DNA from: Enterobacter ludwigii
GTDB taxonomy: Bacteria > Pseudomonadota > Gammaproteobacteria > Enterobacterales > Enterobacteriaceae
Assembly (NCBI RefSeq): GCF_001750725.1
Contig: NZ_CP017279.1
Span: forward strand, 434,001 to 498,000
Direction of reading: 5' to 3'
Length of the DNA: 64,000 bases
Part shown: one piece after another, positions 8,995 through 17,212 of the stretch
Layout of the letters: every line of letters begins with the position of its first letter
Position numbering within the stretch: position 1 is the first letter of the stretch
Position numbers and translations under genes: made by a program
The notes under the pieces: generated by a model
What the model was told of the DNA's origin: nothing
The model's input: the letters and a program-made list of their open reading frames with translations, nothing else
Database searches by the model: none

Positions 8995-9986
8995 GCAAGG
9001 CCCTTTCAGTAACGGCGGCGGCGTCTGGCCGTCAGCAAATTTTTGATTTTCTCTACAAGTGGGGCATGTTGCTGACCGTGGTGGCGCTGGTGGCCATCTT
9101 TGGCCTGGCGTCGGACAACTTCCTCGATCCGAACAACATTATCAATATCCTGCGCTCCATTGCCATCGTGACGGTGATTGCTATCGGGGTGTCAATTTCG
9201 CTGACCATCGGCGGGTTTGATCTGTCGGTTGGTTCAACGGCATCGCTGGCTAACGCGCTGGTGGTGTCACTGTTCGTCTGGTACGGCTTCGGCACCACCG
9301 AATCGATATTGATTACCCTGGCGCTTTGTACCCTGGTTGGCCTGTTTAACGCGTTTCTGATTGTCATCCTGCGGATCCCGGACATGCTTGCCACGCTTGC
9401 CAGCCTGTTTGTTATCCAGGGCGTGGCGATGACCTATAGCTACGGCGGGTCAATTACCGAAAACATGGTGCTGCCGAGCGGCGACATGGCTGAAGGGACC
9501 ATTCCGGCGGCGTTCAGCCTGCTGGGACAGGTGCCGACTATCGTGATCATCATGCTGGTGGTGACGATCCTCGCACAGCTGGGGCTGTCACTGACCACCC
9601 ACGGACGACGCATGTATGCCATCGGCGGTAATCCGGAGGCGGCACGTCTCTCCGGTATTCGCACCACGCGCTACAAGGTGGCGGCCTACGTGATTGCCTC
9701 TCTGCTCGCCGGATTAGGCGGCATTTTACTGGCCTCGCGGATTGGCTCGTCACAGGTGAATGCGGGCGGCGGCTATCTGATGGATGCGGTTGCGGCGGCG
9801 TGGATTGGCTTCTCGCTTGCCGGGTCCGGAAAACCGAACGCGCTGGGTACGCTCGTCGGGGCAGTCATTCTTGGCGTGCTGTCGAACGGTCTGGTGATGC
9901 TTTCCGTACCCTATTACGCGATGGACATTATAAAAGGGCTGGTGCTCGCCGTGGCGCTGGCGATTACCTACATACAAAAACGCTAA
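8991..9986 (+). CDS. Sugar ABC importer permease (RbsC-like)
   Basis: Inner membrane permease of 331 residues of the ribose/xylose/galactose (branched-chain permease superfamily) type, with about ten hydrophobic segments. The start chosen is the GTG at 8991, which overlaps the ATPase stop as GTGA and follows GGAGGAACGGCGTC. A longer frame inside the ATPase gene is out of keeping with the family. Family motifs include GVSISLTIGGFDLSVGS near residue 65 and GGYLMDAVAAAWIGFSLAG late in the protein. It would form the homodimeric membrane channel with the fused ATPase. Confidence 0.93.
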   Translation: MSKALSVTAAASGRQQIFDFLYKWGMLLTVVALVAIFGLASDNFLDPNNIINILRSIAIVTVIAIGVSISLTIGGFDLSVGSTASLANALVVSLFVWYGFGTTESILITLALCTLVGLFNAFLIVILRIPDMLATLASLFVIQGVAMTYSYGGSITENMVLPSGDMAEGTIPAAFSLLGQVPTIVIIMLVVTILAQLGLSLTTHGRRMYAIGGNPEAARLSGIRTTRYKVAAYVIASLLAGLGGILLASRIGSSQVNAGGGYLMDAVAAAWIGFSLAGSGKPNALGTLVGAVILGVLSNGLVMLSVPYYAMDIIKGLVLAVALAITYIQKR

Positions 9987-10016
9987 CGATTGATCACAAC
10001 ACAACGGGAAAACAGA

Positions 10017-11081
10017 ATGAAAAAAATCACCCTCTCTCTGGTGGCATTAGGGTTACTGACGTCGCTGCCAGGCCTTGCGGCAACCCCCGCACCGCTTCCG
10101 CCCGCCATTGCAAATCATGACGGCCCCATCCGCATTGCGGTGATCCGTAACCTCGGCTCTGACGACAACACCACGCAGTTTGTCGCCGGTGCCATTCAGG
10201 AAGGCAAAAAGCTCGGCTTTAAGGTCAGCACCTTTTTGAGCAATGGCGACGACGCCAAATTCCAGGACTTCGTCAATCAGGCGATCAGCCAGAAATATGA
10301 CGGGATTATCCTCTCTCAGGGGCGCGACCCCTATGCGACCGCGCTGGTGAAAAAAGCCGTCGATGCCGGCATTAAAGTGTCGGTGTTTGATACCGCCGTT
10401 CAGGGCGACATTCCCGGGGTGACCGTGACCCAGCAGGATGATGCTTCCCTGACCCATCTCTCCTTCGGCCAGCTGGCGAAAGATTTCAACGGTAAAGCCA
10501 ACATCGTGAAGCTGTGGGTTGCCGGTTTCCCGCCGATGGAACGTCGTCAGGCAGCCTATAAAGCGCTGCAGAAGCAGTATCCGGACATTAAAGAGCTGGA
10601 GTCTATCGGTGCCGTTTCGTCTGACGTGCAGGGAGATACCGCGAATAAAGTGGGCGCTATTCTGGCGAAATACCCGAAAGGCAAAATTGACGCCATCTGG
10701 GGAACCTGGGATGCCTTCAGCCAGGGGGCCTACAAAGCCCTGAAAGAGAACGGCCGCACCGAAATCAAACTCTACAGCATCGATATCTCAAACCAGGATC
10801 TTCAGCTGATGCGCGAGCCAGGCAGCCCATGGAAAGTGAGCGTGGCGGTGGATCCGAAGCTGATTGGTGCAACCAACGTACGTCTGATTGCCAACAAGAT
10901 TGCCGGTGAAACCACACCCGCCACGTATGATTTCAAAGCGGCGGCGATCCCGCAGGCGCTCCTGACCGCCCAGCCAGGCGCGGTGAACGTGGCGTCGCTG
11001 GGGAAAATCATTCCAGGCTGGGGTCAGACCGAAGATTTTATCGCCCCGTGGTTTGCGACGCTTGAAGCGAAACATCAATGA
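10017..11081 (+). CDS. Periplasmic sugar-binding protein of ABC importer (RbsB-like)
   Basis: Secreted substrate-binding protein of 354 residues. The N-terminus MKKITLSLVALGLLTSLPGLAA is a clear Sec signal peptide with likely cleavage after Ala-Ala or the next few residues. The mature part has the two-lobe periplasmic-binding-protein (type 1) layout: IRIAVIRNLGSDD near 39, DGIILSQGRDP near 97, DAIWGTWDAFSQGA near 235. Start at 10017 lies 30 bases after the permease stop; a slightly longer frame from 9990 would spoil the signal peptide. It is larger than RbsB, with an extended C-terminus. Its ligand is unknown. Confidence 0.92.
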   Translation: MKKITLSLVALGLLTSLPGLAATPAPLPPAIANHDGPIRIAVIRNLGSDDNTTQFVAGAIQEGKKLGFKVSTFLSNGDDAKFQDFVNQAISQKYDGIILSQGRDPYATALVKKAVDAGIKVSVFDTAVQGDIPGVTVTQQDDASLTHLSFGQLAKDFNGKANIVKLWVAGFPPMERRQAAYKALQKQYPDIKELESIGAVSSDVQGDTANKVGAILAKYPKGKIDAIWGTWDAFSQGAYKALKENGRTEIKLYSIDISNQDLQLMREPGSPWKVSVAVDPKLIGATNVRLIANKIAGETTPATYDFKAAAIPQALLTAQPGAVNVASLGKIIPGWGQTEDFIAPWFATLEAKHQ

Positions 11082-12319
11082 GTGTGCTTCCCACGCCTGA
11101 ATACAGCCGCAATATGCGGCTGATTGGCCATAGCGACCAGGGCGGTCGCCCGGACGGCGTGCAGCTGATGGTGCATCGCGGTTTCGCGTACATCGGGCAT
11201 ATGGTCTCGCAGGGCTTTTCCATTGTGGACGTGCGTGACCCGAAACATCCCAAACCGGCAGGCTATATGCCCGCGCCGCCCGGCACCTGGAACGTTCATC
11301 TCCAGGCGCACGACGATCTCCTGCTGGTCATTAATGCGCGAGACTTGTTCGCAGATGCTCGTTTCGCTGACGAAAAGGTCTACTACACCCGTCAGGTAGG
11401 AGAAACCGTACGCGACGTGCAGGACAAAGGCTGGAGCGCCGGGTTGCGGGTGTTTGATATCTCCACCCCTGACCAACCGCGTGAGATCGGCTTTTTATCC
11501 CTGAGCGGCATCGGCATTCATCGTATCTGGTACGTCGGCGGGCGCTGGGCGTATGTTTCGGCGCTGATCGACGGCTTTACCGACTATATTTTCCTGACGA
11601 TCGATCTGGCCGACCCGCAAAAGCCTGAGGTGGCCGGGCGCTGGTGGCTGCCGGGGATGAACCAGGCCGACGGTGAGCAACCCAATTGGCCGGAAGGTAA
11701 ACGCTACGCGCTGCACCACGCGATTATTGCCGGGGATACCGCTTACGGGAGCTGGCGCGACGGGGGACTGACGCTGCTGGACGTGAAGGATCGCACGCAG
11801 CCGAAGCTGATTAGCCATCGCAACTGGAGCCCGCCGTTTGGAGGTGGCACGCACACCGCGCTGCCATTGCCGGATCGTGACCTGCTGGTGGTGCTGGATG
11901 AAGCGGTACTGGATAACCAGGAGGACGGTGAGAAGTTCATCTGGCTGTTTGATATTCGCGAGCCGTCGAACCCGGTAAGTATTTCCACATTCCCGCAGCC
12001 GCAGGAGCGGGATTATGTGGCGAAAGGGGCACATTTTGGACCACACAACCTGCACGAGAACCGGCCGGGAAGCTTTGTCAGCTCTACGCTGATTTTTGCG
12101 ACCTGGCAGAATGCGGGCGTGCGCGCGTTTGATATTTCCAATCCTTACCGTCCGGTTGAAACCGGTGCGCTGGTGCCGGCGGCGCCAGAGAGGATGATGG
12201 ATACGCGGCCGAATCGACCGCAGGTGATCCAGTCATGCGATGTGTTTGTCGATGCGCAGGGCATTATCTACAGCACGGATTATAACGGTGGATTGTCGGT
12301 GATTGAGTATCTGGGGTAA
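11078..12319 (+). CDS. LVIVD repeat-containing beta-propeller protein
   Basis: Protein of 413 residues with repeated blades of the LVIVD type: GFSIVDVRDPKHP, GLRVFDISTPDQP, GLTLLDVKDRTQP, WLFDIREPSNP, GVRAFDISNPYRP and GLSVIEYL. This gives six or seven recognisable blades, closed by the last. No signal peptide or membrane segment is present, so it should be cytoplasmic. The start overlaps the stop of the binding-protein gene as ATGA, indicating translational coupling with the importer. Conserved-looking histidines cluster in GIGIHRIWY, GGGTHTALPLP and AHFGPHNLHEN, as expected of a metal-binding propeller enzyme. LVIVD proteins have no settled function. I infer it processes the imported compound or an intermediate, but this is unproven. 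Confidence 0.85.
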   Translation: MSVLPTPEYSRNMRLIGHSDQGGRPDGVQLMVHRGFAYIGHMVSQGFSIVDVRDPKHPKPAGYMPAPPGTWNVHLQAHDDLLLVINARDLFADARFADEKVYYTRQVGETVRDVQDKGWSAGLRVFDISTPDQPREIGFLSLSGIGIHRIWYVGGRWAYVSALIDGFTDYIFLTIDLADPQKPEVAGRWWLPGMNQADGEQPNWPEGKRYALHHAIIAGDTAYGSWRDGGLTLLDVKDRTQPKLISHRNWSPPFGGGTHTALPLPDRDLLVVLDEAVLDNQEDGEKFIWLFDIREPSNPVSISTFPQPQERDYVAKGAHFGPHNLHENRPGSFVSSTLIFATWQNAGVRAFDISNPYRPVETGALVPAAPERMMDTRPNRPQVIQSCDVFVDAQGIIYSTDYNGGLSVIEYLG

Positions 12320-12341
12320 CGGCGCGCTGGTGTCTTTCTGA

Positions 12342-12367
12342 CGGCCCTCTTCATCGGGAGAGGGCCG
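12342..12367. terminator. Hairpin between convergent LVIVD gene and mtnK
   Basis: CGGCCCTCT and AGAGGGCCG form a 9-bp stem around an 8-base loop. It is centred between the stop codons of the converging LVIVD and mtnK genes, so it could end both transcripts. There is no T-tract on the plus side. It resembles the CCCTCTCC palindromes elsewhere but with a different stem base. Confidence 0.5.
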
Positions 12368-12373
12368 AGGCGT

Positions 12374-13573
12374 TTAACTGTACTGACGCACCCGCGCCAC
12401 CAGATCTTCGGCGGTGTCGATACGGTCGGCAATCACAATCAGCGCCTTGCCAAGCGTAATCGCGTGGCGCAGGCATTCGTGGCGCATTGCTTCATCCTGA
12501 ATGGTCTCGATATCCGCCACGTGCGACAGACCGACACTGCGGCGAATCAGCTCCGTGCCGCAGAATCCGATCGCGTCTTTCCATACCTTTTTCAGGAATT
12601 CAGAGGCGTAGCCCGGTGCAGCAAGTGCCGCATCGCGCGTTTTCTCACTGGCCAGGATCTGGAAGCGCTCCGCGAAGGTGTTCCACAGCGACTGAATGTC
12701 GGTCAGACGCTGTTCACGGGCCGCGGCGGCATCGCGAATACCGAGATGCCCCGGCAGGCCGCAGAAATTGAGCAGCAGGTTGCCGATGGCGGTGCCGACG
12801 TCAAAACCGATGGGACCAAAGTAGCCGAACTCTGCGTCGATGGCTTTCAGACTGCCGTCTGCCACGAAAATCGAGCCACTGTGAATATCGCCATGCAGCA
12901 GGGCTTCAGCGTGTGAGAAGAAGCGGTGCTTCAGCGAGGCCACGGCAATTTTTAACTGAGCGTCATCGCGCAGGGCGGCAACGTCTTTTTCCAGTTCAGC
13001 AGGGTAGTTGTTACGTTCGTGGACCTGGTACGGATCGTTGAAGAACAGATCTTCGGTGATCTCGCACATCTCCGGATTAAGGAATTTCGCGACCTGCGCT
13101 TTCTTGTCATGCGGGTGCAGGTAAAAATCGCTGGTATGGAACAGCGTGTGCGCGAGGTATTCACCCAGCTGACGCGCCGCCTGCGGGTAGTAGGTATTTT
13201 TGATCAGCTCCCCGCGCCAGATGGCATGGCTGGAGAGATCTTCCATCACCATCACCGCCAGTTCGGGGTCGAAGTGGTGGATTTTCACCGTGTGCTGCGG
13301 GCTGTGCTGGTAGTGTTCCACCAGCGTTTGCGCCTCCAGGCGGGCGCGATCCAGGGTCAGTGGCCAGGATTCGCCGACGCAGCGCACATACGGCAGCGCC
13401 TGCTTAACAACGATGCGGCTTACACCCTCGGTATCGTAAATTTTGAACACCAGATTGAGGTTACCGTCGCCCACTTCCTGCGCCTCCACCAGCGATGAGG
13501 GATCATCAAGGCCGCCGAACTGCTTTGCATACTCCACGGCATCCTGGGCGGTAAAGGTACGGTATTGCGACAT
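12374..13573 (-). CDS. mtnK: S-methyl-5-thioribose kinase
   Basis: Cytoplasmic kinase of 399 residues that phosphorylates methylthioribose, the entry step of methionine salvage in organisms with separate nucleosidase and kinase. It has the aminoglycoside-phosphotransferase-like fold: a glycine-rich [10 protein letters not shown] loop near 53, the catalytic loop [12 protein letters not shown] near 228-239, and [13 protein letters not shown] with the metal-binding Asp near 250. Length equals the Klebsiella enzyme. Divergent from mtnA, with a strong triple met box between them, so both should be repressed by MetJ with S-adenosylmethionine. Confidence 0.96.
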   Translation of the reverse strand: MSQYRTFTAQDAVEYAKQFGGLDDPSSLVEAQEVGDGNLNLVFKIYDTEGVSRIVVKQALPYVRCVGESWPLTLDRARLEAQTLVEHYQHSPQHTVKIHHFDPELAVMVMEDLSSHAIWRGELIKNTYYPQAARQLGEYLAHTLFHTSDFYLHPHDKKAQVAKFLNPEMCEITEDLFFNDPYQVHERNNYPAELEKDVAALRDDAQLKIAVASLKHRFFSHAEALLHGDIHSGSIFVADGSLKAIDAEFGYFGPIGFDVGTAIGNLLLNFCGLPGHLGIRDAAAAREQRLTDIQSLWNTFAERFQILASEKTRDAALAAPGYASEFLKKVWKDAIGFCGTELIRRSVGLSHVADIETIQDEAMRHECLRHAITLGKALIVIADRIDTAEDLVARVRQYS

Positions 13574-13602
13574 TGCCTGTTCCTCACTGGTTTAGCTAAT
13601 AA

Positions 13603-13626
13603 AGACATTTAGACGTCTATACATCT
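13603..13626. promoter_or_regulatory. MetJ operator: three tandem met boxes between mtnK and mtnA
   Basis: AGACATTT, AGACGTCT and ATACATCT lie end to end, matching the met-box consensus AGACGTCT at 6, 8 and 6 of 8 positions. The middle box is a perfect palindrome. The operator lies 30 bases from the mtnK start and about 50 from the mtnA start, well placed to repress both divergent promoters. Confidence 0.88.
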
Positions 13627-13678
13627 GGATTTCATCCTGACACAATGTGCTACAACAACGCAACAGGGAATTAACGAC

Positions 13679-14695
13679 ATGCAGACATTACAGACGACCA
13701 GCCTGCGAGTGGCGGAGAATCAGTTATTTATTCTCGATCAGCAGGCGCTTCCTCAGGAGAAACGCTGGCTTGACGCCTCGACGGTAGAGGCGCTGGTCGG
13801 CCATATTCACGCCCTGCGCGTACGCGGGGCACCGCTGATTGGTCTCTCTGCAAGCCTGCTGCTGGCGCTTCTGGCGGAAAACGGCAAAAGCCGTGATGAA
13901 CTGGCTGTGGCCCTGGAGACCCTGCGGGCATCCCGCCCGACGGCGGTGAACCTGATGAACAACCTCGACCGCATGAAGCTGGCTCTCTGGCAGGAGGATT
14001 TTGTGCCTGCGCTGGTGGCGGAAGCGCTGCGTCTGATTGATGAAGACAAGCAGCTGTGCGAGGCCATCGCGAATGCCGGCAGTACGCTGGTGAAACCCGG
14101 CAGCCGTCTGTTGACCCACTGCAATACCGGCGGGCTGGCGACGGCAGGGGTTGGCACCGCGCTCGGCGTGATTGCCCGCGCGCATCAGGAAGGACGCGTC
14201 AACACTGTCTGGGTGGATGAAACCCGCCCCCTGTTGCAGGGTGGAAGACTGACCGCATGGGAGCTCGGCGAGCTGGGCGTGCCGTATCAGCTGATCGCCG
14301 ATTCCATGGCCGCCAGCCTGATGGCAAAAGGGCTGGTTGACGCGGTGTGGGTGGGCGCAGACCGTATTGCGGCCAACGGCGACGTGGCGAATAAAATTGG
14401 CACCTATTCTCTGGCGGTTCTGGCAACGTTTCACGGTATTCCGTTCTATGTCGCCGCCCCGCACACCACGCTTGACCCGGCGTGCCCGAACGGTGAGGCA
14501 ATCCCCATTGAACAACGTGCGGCCAGCGAAGTGACGGGCGTGGCCGGGAGCTTTGGCGCGGTGCAGTGGGCTCCTGAAAACGCGCAGGTCTACAACCCGG
14601 CCTTTGACGTCACGCCAGCGGCATTGATAAGCGGTTGGGTGCTGGATACGGGCATCGTCACGCCGGAAGAGGTGGCAAAAGGGAAATTCGCCTGA
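13679..14695 (+). CDS. mtnA: S-methyl-5-thioribose-1-phosphate isomerase
   Basis: Converts methylthioribose-1-phosphate to methylthioribulose-1-phosphate, the step after MtnK. The 338-residue protein belongs to the eIF2B-alpha-like isomerase family: IRGAP-type motif VRGAPLIG near 49, the catalytic Cys in [13 protein letters not shown] near 150, and the Asp in [20 protein letters not shown] near 225-240. Start is an ATG at 13679 behind CAACAGGGAATTAACGAC. Divergent from mtnK under the shared MetJ operator. Confidence 0.96.
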   Translation: MQTLQTTSLRVAENQLFILDQQALPQEKRWLDASTVEALVGHIHALRVRGAPLIGLSASLLLALLAENGKSRDELAVALETLRASRPTAVNLMNNLDRMKLALWQEDFVPALVAEALRLIDEDKQLCEAIANAGSTLVKPGSRLLTHCNTGGLATAGVGTALGVIARAHQEGRVNTVWVDETRPLLQGGRLTAWELGELGVPYQLIADSMAASLMAKGLVDAVWVGADRIAANGDVANKIGTYSLAVLATFHGIPFYVAAPHTTLDPACPNGEAIPIEQRAASEVTGVAGSFGAVQWAPENAQVYNPAFDVTPAALISGWVLDTGIVTPEEVAKGKFA

Positions 14696-14738
14696 GGACG
14701 ACTATCCTTTAAGGGGTTCCCTTTAGGAGGACAGTCAC

Positions 14739-15209
14739 GTGACGCTTGATCCTGATACAGACTTAAAACTGGAACGCGTGGTGGATGCCCCGCGCGATCT
14801 GCTGTGGCTCTGCTGGACGACACCCGAGCACATCAAAAACTTCTTCATTCCGGTTCCGCACAAAGTGACCGAGTGTGATCTTGACCTGCGCGTTGGCGGG
14901 CGATTTAACACGGTGTTTGAGGTAGACGGGCAACGGATGGATAACCGGGGGGTGTTTCTCGAAATCGATCCCGGCAGGAAGCTGGTCTTTACCGACGGTT
15001 ATACGGAAGGCTGGAAGCCCGCCGAAAAGCCGTTTATGACGGCCATTCTACTGCTGGATGATGTGGGGGAGGGCAAAACGCGTTATACCGCCATTGCTCG
15101 CCACCCAACGGCGGAAATCCGCGAGCAGCATGAACAGATGGGCTTCCACGAAGGGTGGGGCATTGTGCTGGACCAGCTGGTGGCGTATACGAAGGGATTG
15201 AAACACTGA
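14739..15209 (+). CDS. SRPBCC/AHSA1 domain protein
   Basis: Small START-like helix-grip protein of 156 residues of the activator-of-Hsp90-ATPase-homologue group, with LERVVDAPRDLLWLCWTTPEHI at the start and GWGIVLDQLVAYTKGL at the end, as in the family. Such proteins bind hydrophobic ligands, but no specific activity can be assigned. Start is GTG at 14739 preceded by a strong TTTAGGAGG. It follows mtnA by 43 bases on the same strand, so it is probably cotranscribed, yet it has no known part in methionine salvage. Confidence 0.85.
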   Translation: MTLDPDTDLKLERVVDAPRDLLWLCWTTPEHIKNFFIPVPHKVTECDLDLRVGGRFNTVFEVDGQRMDNRGVFLEIDPGRKLVFTDGYTEGWKPAEKPFMTAILLLDDVGEGKTRYTAIARHPTAEIREQHEQMGFHEGWGIVLDQLVAYTKGLKH

Positions 15210-15220
15210 CGTTTTTTCGC

Positions 15221-15244
15221 CCCCTCTCCCTGGAGGGAGAGGGG
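15221..15244. repeat. CCCTCTCC-type intergenic palindrome, copy 3
   Basis: CCCCTCTCCC and GGGAGAGGGG around a TGGA loop, between the converging ends of the SRPBCC gene and mtnD. Preceded by a T-run and followed by an A-run, so it may act as a minus-strand terminator for the mtnBCD operon. Confidence 0.7.
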
Positions 15245-15249
15245 AAAAA

Positions 15250-15792
15250 TCATGCCAGACGCGGATACGCATCCGCAATCGCATCGCCAGTGAACTGCGC
15301 AATCCACCCCTCGGGGTTATCAAAAATACGAATGGCGGTAAAGTTCGGCTCTGAGCCCATATCAAACCAGTGCGGCGTTCCAGCGGGCACGGAAATCAGG
15401 TCGTTTTTCTCACACAATACCTGACACACCTCGTCGCCAATGTGCAGGCAAAACAGCCCCGCCCCCTCAACAAAGAAACGCACTTCATCTTCCCCGTGGG
15501 TATGCTCGTTCAGGAACTTAGCGCGCAGCGCCTCTTTTTGAGGGTTGTCGGCACGCAGGCTGATGACATCCCAGCTTTGATAACCTTTCTCTGCCACTAA
15601 CGTGTCGATCGCATGCTGATAAGCCGCGATAACCGCATCGGGGGCAGGATCGCGGCCTAAGTCGCGGTCTGCGGCCCAGCGCTCAAAACGCACCCCTCTG
15701 GCGTTGAGCTGTTGGGCGATGTCGGCAGCGTCGGTGCTGTGCCAGCGAGGTTGACTGGGGTCTTTATCGGAATAAATGGTCAATGCGCTCAT
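15250..15792 (-). CDS. mtnD: Acireductone dioxygenase
   Basis: Cupin metalloenzyme of 180 residues that oxidises the acireductone of methionine salvage: with iron it gives the keto-acid precursor of methionine, with nickel an off-pathway product. The metal-binding cupin motif [11 protein letters not shown] (about residues 96-106) and the later His in [11 protein letters not shown] (near 140) are intact. It overlaps mtnC by four bases and is the last gene of the mtnB-mtnC-mtnD operon. Confidence 0.96.
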   Translation of the reverse strand: MSALTIYSDKDPSQPRWHSTDAADIAQQLNARGVRFERWAADRDLGRDPAPDAVIAAYQHAIDTLVAEKGYQSWDVISLRADNPQKEALRAKFLNEHTHGEDEVRFFVEGAGLFCLHIGDEVCQVLCEKNDLISVPAGTPHWFDMGSEPNFTAIRIFDNPEGWIAQFTGDAIADAYPRLA

Positions 15793-16478
15793 GAAGGGAT
15801 CTGCTCCGGGTTAATCTCGTCGAACTGGTGTACCTGATGGTGATGGCTTGCACCGTCATCATCGCCGCGAATCAGCTGCAGGGTGCGAAAACCTGCCAGC
15901 TCAGCGGCGTCCAGCTCCTGATGTATATCCGACAGGAACAGGATCTGCGACGGGGGGATACCCGTTTGTGCCGCAATGTTCTGGTAAGACTGCACGTCGC
16001 GCTTGGCACCGATGTGGGTATCAAAATAGCCGCTGAACAGATGAGTAATATCACCTTCGTCGCTGTAGCCAAATAACAGTTTCTGCGCCGCGACGGAGCC
16101 TGAGGAATAAACATAGAGATCAATACCCTGCGCTTTCCATTTTTCCAGCGCAGGCAGTACGTCCGGGTAGAGGTGGCCGGTAAAATCGCCGTTAACGTAG
16201 CCGTCGTGCCAGATGATCCCCTGCAGCGCCTTTAACGCGGTTGACTTGCGGTCTTCATCCATAAACGTAAAGAGTGTGTCGATAAGGTCGCTTGCGCTGG
16301 CGTGCGGGTGGTTAATTTCATCACGCAGGTTGTCCAGAATCGATTTGACCGGCTCGGCGTACTGCTGCGCGGACACAAAGGCCGCCAGACGCTCACGCGC
16401 GTAGGGGAACAAAACATCATGGACAAAACGGATATCGCTGGTGGTCCCTTCAATATCCGTCACAATCGCGCGAATCAT
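15789..16478 (-). CDS. mtnC: Enolase-phosphatase E1
   Basis: Bifunctional HAD-family enzyme of 229 residues that enolises and dephosphorylates 2,3-diketo-5-methylthiopentyl-1-phosphate to the acireductone. The HAD nucleophile motif appears as [10 protein letters not shown] (E replacing the second Asp, as is normal in MtnC), then [11 protein letters not shown] near 117 and [12 protein letters not shown] near 175. The start at 16478 matches the family length and overlaps mtnB by four bases; the frame continues 11 codons upstream but those codons lie within mtnB. Confidence 0.96.
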   Translation of the reverse strand: MIRAIVTDIEGTTSDIRFVHDVLFPYARERLAAFVSAQQYAEPVKSILDNLRDEINHPHASASDLIDTLFTFMDEDRKSTALKALQGIIWHDGYVNGDFTGHLYPDVLPALEKWKAQGIDLYVYSSGSVAAQKLLFGYSDEGDITHLFSGYFDTHIGAKRDVQSYQNIAAQTGIPPSQILFLSDIHQELDAAELAGFRTLQLIRGDDDGASHHHQVHQFDEINPEQIPS

Positions 16479-17089
16479 ACTCTCTCCCAGTGTCGTAAAC
16501 GCATTTCGCATTCAAATAAGAATTCCAGTCCTTCCAGATGACGGCGGGCCTCGGCCACATCGCGTCCCCAGCAGGTTAAGCCATGACCGCGCAGAAGAAA
16601 ACCATAATTAAACGGGTGCGTCTGAGCGTATTCGGCAATGCGCACGGCGAGCGCGTCGATATCCTGGTCGTTATCAAACACCGGGATGGCGACCGAATCC
16701 AGATGCGTACTCTGCCCGGAGAGGGATTTTTGCATCTCAAAGCCGGTGATCTTCAGTTCGGGCTCTTTGACCAGCCGCGACAAGACCGTGGCATTGACGG
16801 TATGGACGTGCAGAACCGCGTTGGCTTCGGGAAACAGACGATAGATGAGCGTGTGAAGCCCGGTTTCAGCCGACGGCGTGCGGCCAGAGGGTGCACGGTT
16901 GGTCGCAATCTCCACCTGCAGAAAATCGTCGGTGGTCAGGCTGCCTTTATCTTTACCGGATTCACTGAGCCAGCACAGATGCGCATCCTGACGCACGGAC
17001 ATGTTGCCGCCGGTCGCGGGAGCCCAGCCTTTGGCGCCGATCCAGCGGCAGGCGTCGACCAGGTGTGTGAGTTGCAGGTTGTCGGTCAT
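16475..17089 (-). CDS. mtnB: Methylthioribulose-1-phosphate dehydratase
   Basis: Class II aldolase-like zinc enzyme of 204 residues that dehydrates methylthioribulose-1-phosphate. TGGNMSVR near 28, the zinc ligands HVHTVNA near 95, and the late [10 protein letters not shown] with a third His are all present. Start ATG at 17089 follows AGGGAAAAAGGAAG; an upstream in-frame ATG at 17155 would run through the operator. First gene of the mtnBCD operon, divergent from mtnE, with met boxes 41 bases upstream. Confidence 0.96.
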   Translation of the reverse strand: MTDNLQLTHLVDACRWIGAKGWAPATGGNMSVRQDAHLCWLSESGKDKGSLTTDDFLQVEIATNRAPSGRTPSAETGLHTLIYRLFPEANAVLHVHTVNATVLSRLVKEPELKITGFEMQKSLSGQSTHLDSVAIPVFDNDQDIDALAVRIAEYAQTHPFNYGFLLRGHGLTCWGRDVAEARRHLEGLEFLFECEMRLRHWERV

Positions 17090-17129
17090 CTTCCTTTTTC
17101 CCTCTCGGTCAGGAATATTCATATTGTTT

Positions 17130-17145
17130 AGACGTCTAAGCGTCT
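17130..17145. promoter_or_regulatory. MetJ operator: two tandem met boxes between mtnB and mtnE
   Basis: AGACGTCT (perfect) is followed directly by AAGCGTCT (6 of 8). The pair sits just upstream of the mtnE -35 element and 41 bases before the mtnB start, so it can serve both divergent promoters. Confidence 0.85.
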
Positions 17146-17148
17146 TGA

Positions 17149-17176
17149 TTGCCAAAGACTAACATCGTGTTATAGT
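17149..17176 (+). promoter_or_regulatory. Predicted sigma-70 promoter of mtnE
   Basis: TTGCCA (17149-17154), a 16-base spacer and TATAGT (17171-17176), with the met boxes abutting the -35. The expected start near 17183 leaves a leader of about 30 bases before mtnE. Confidence 0.6.
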
Positions 17177-17212
17177 GTCAGCAACATAAGTATTACATGC
17201 AGGCACAACACA

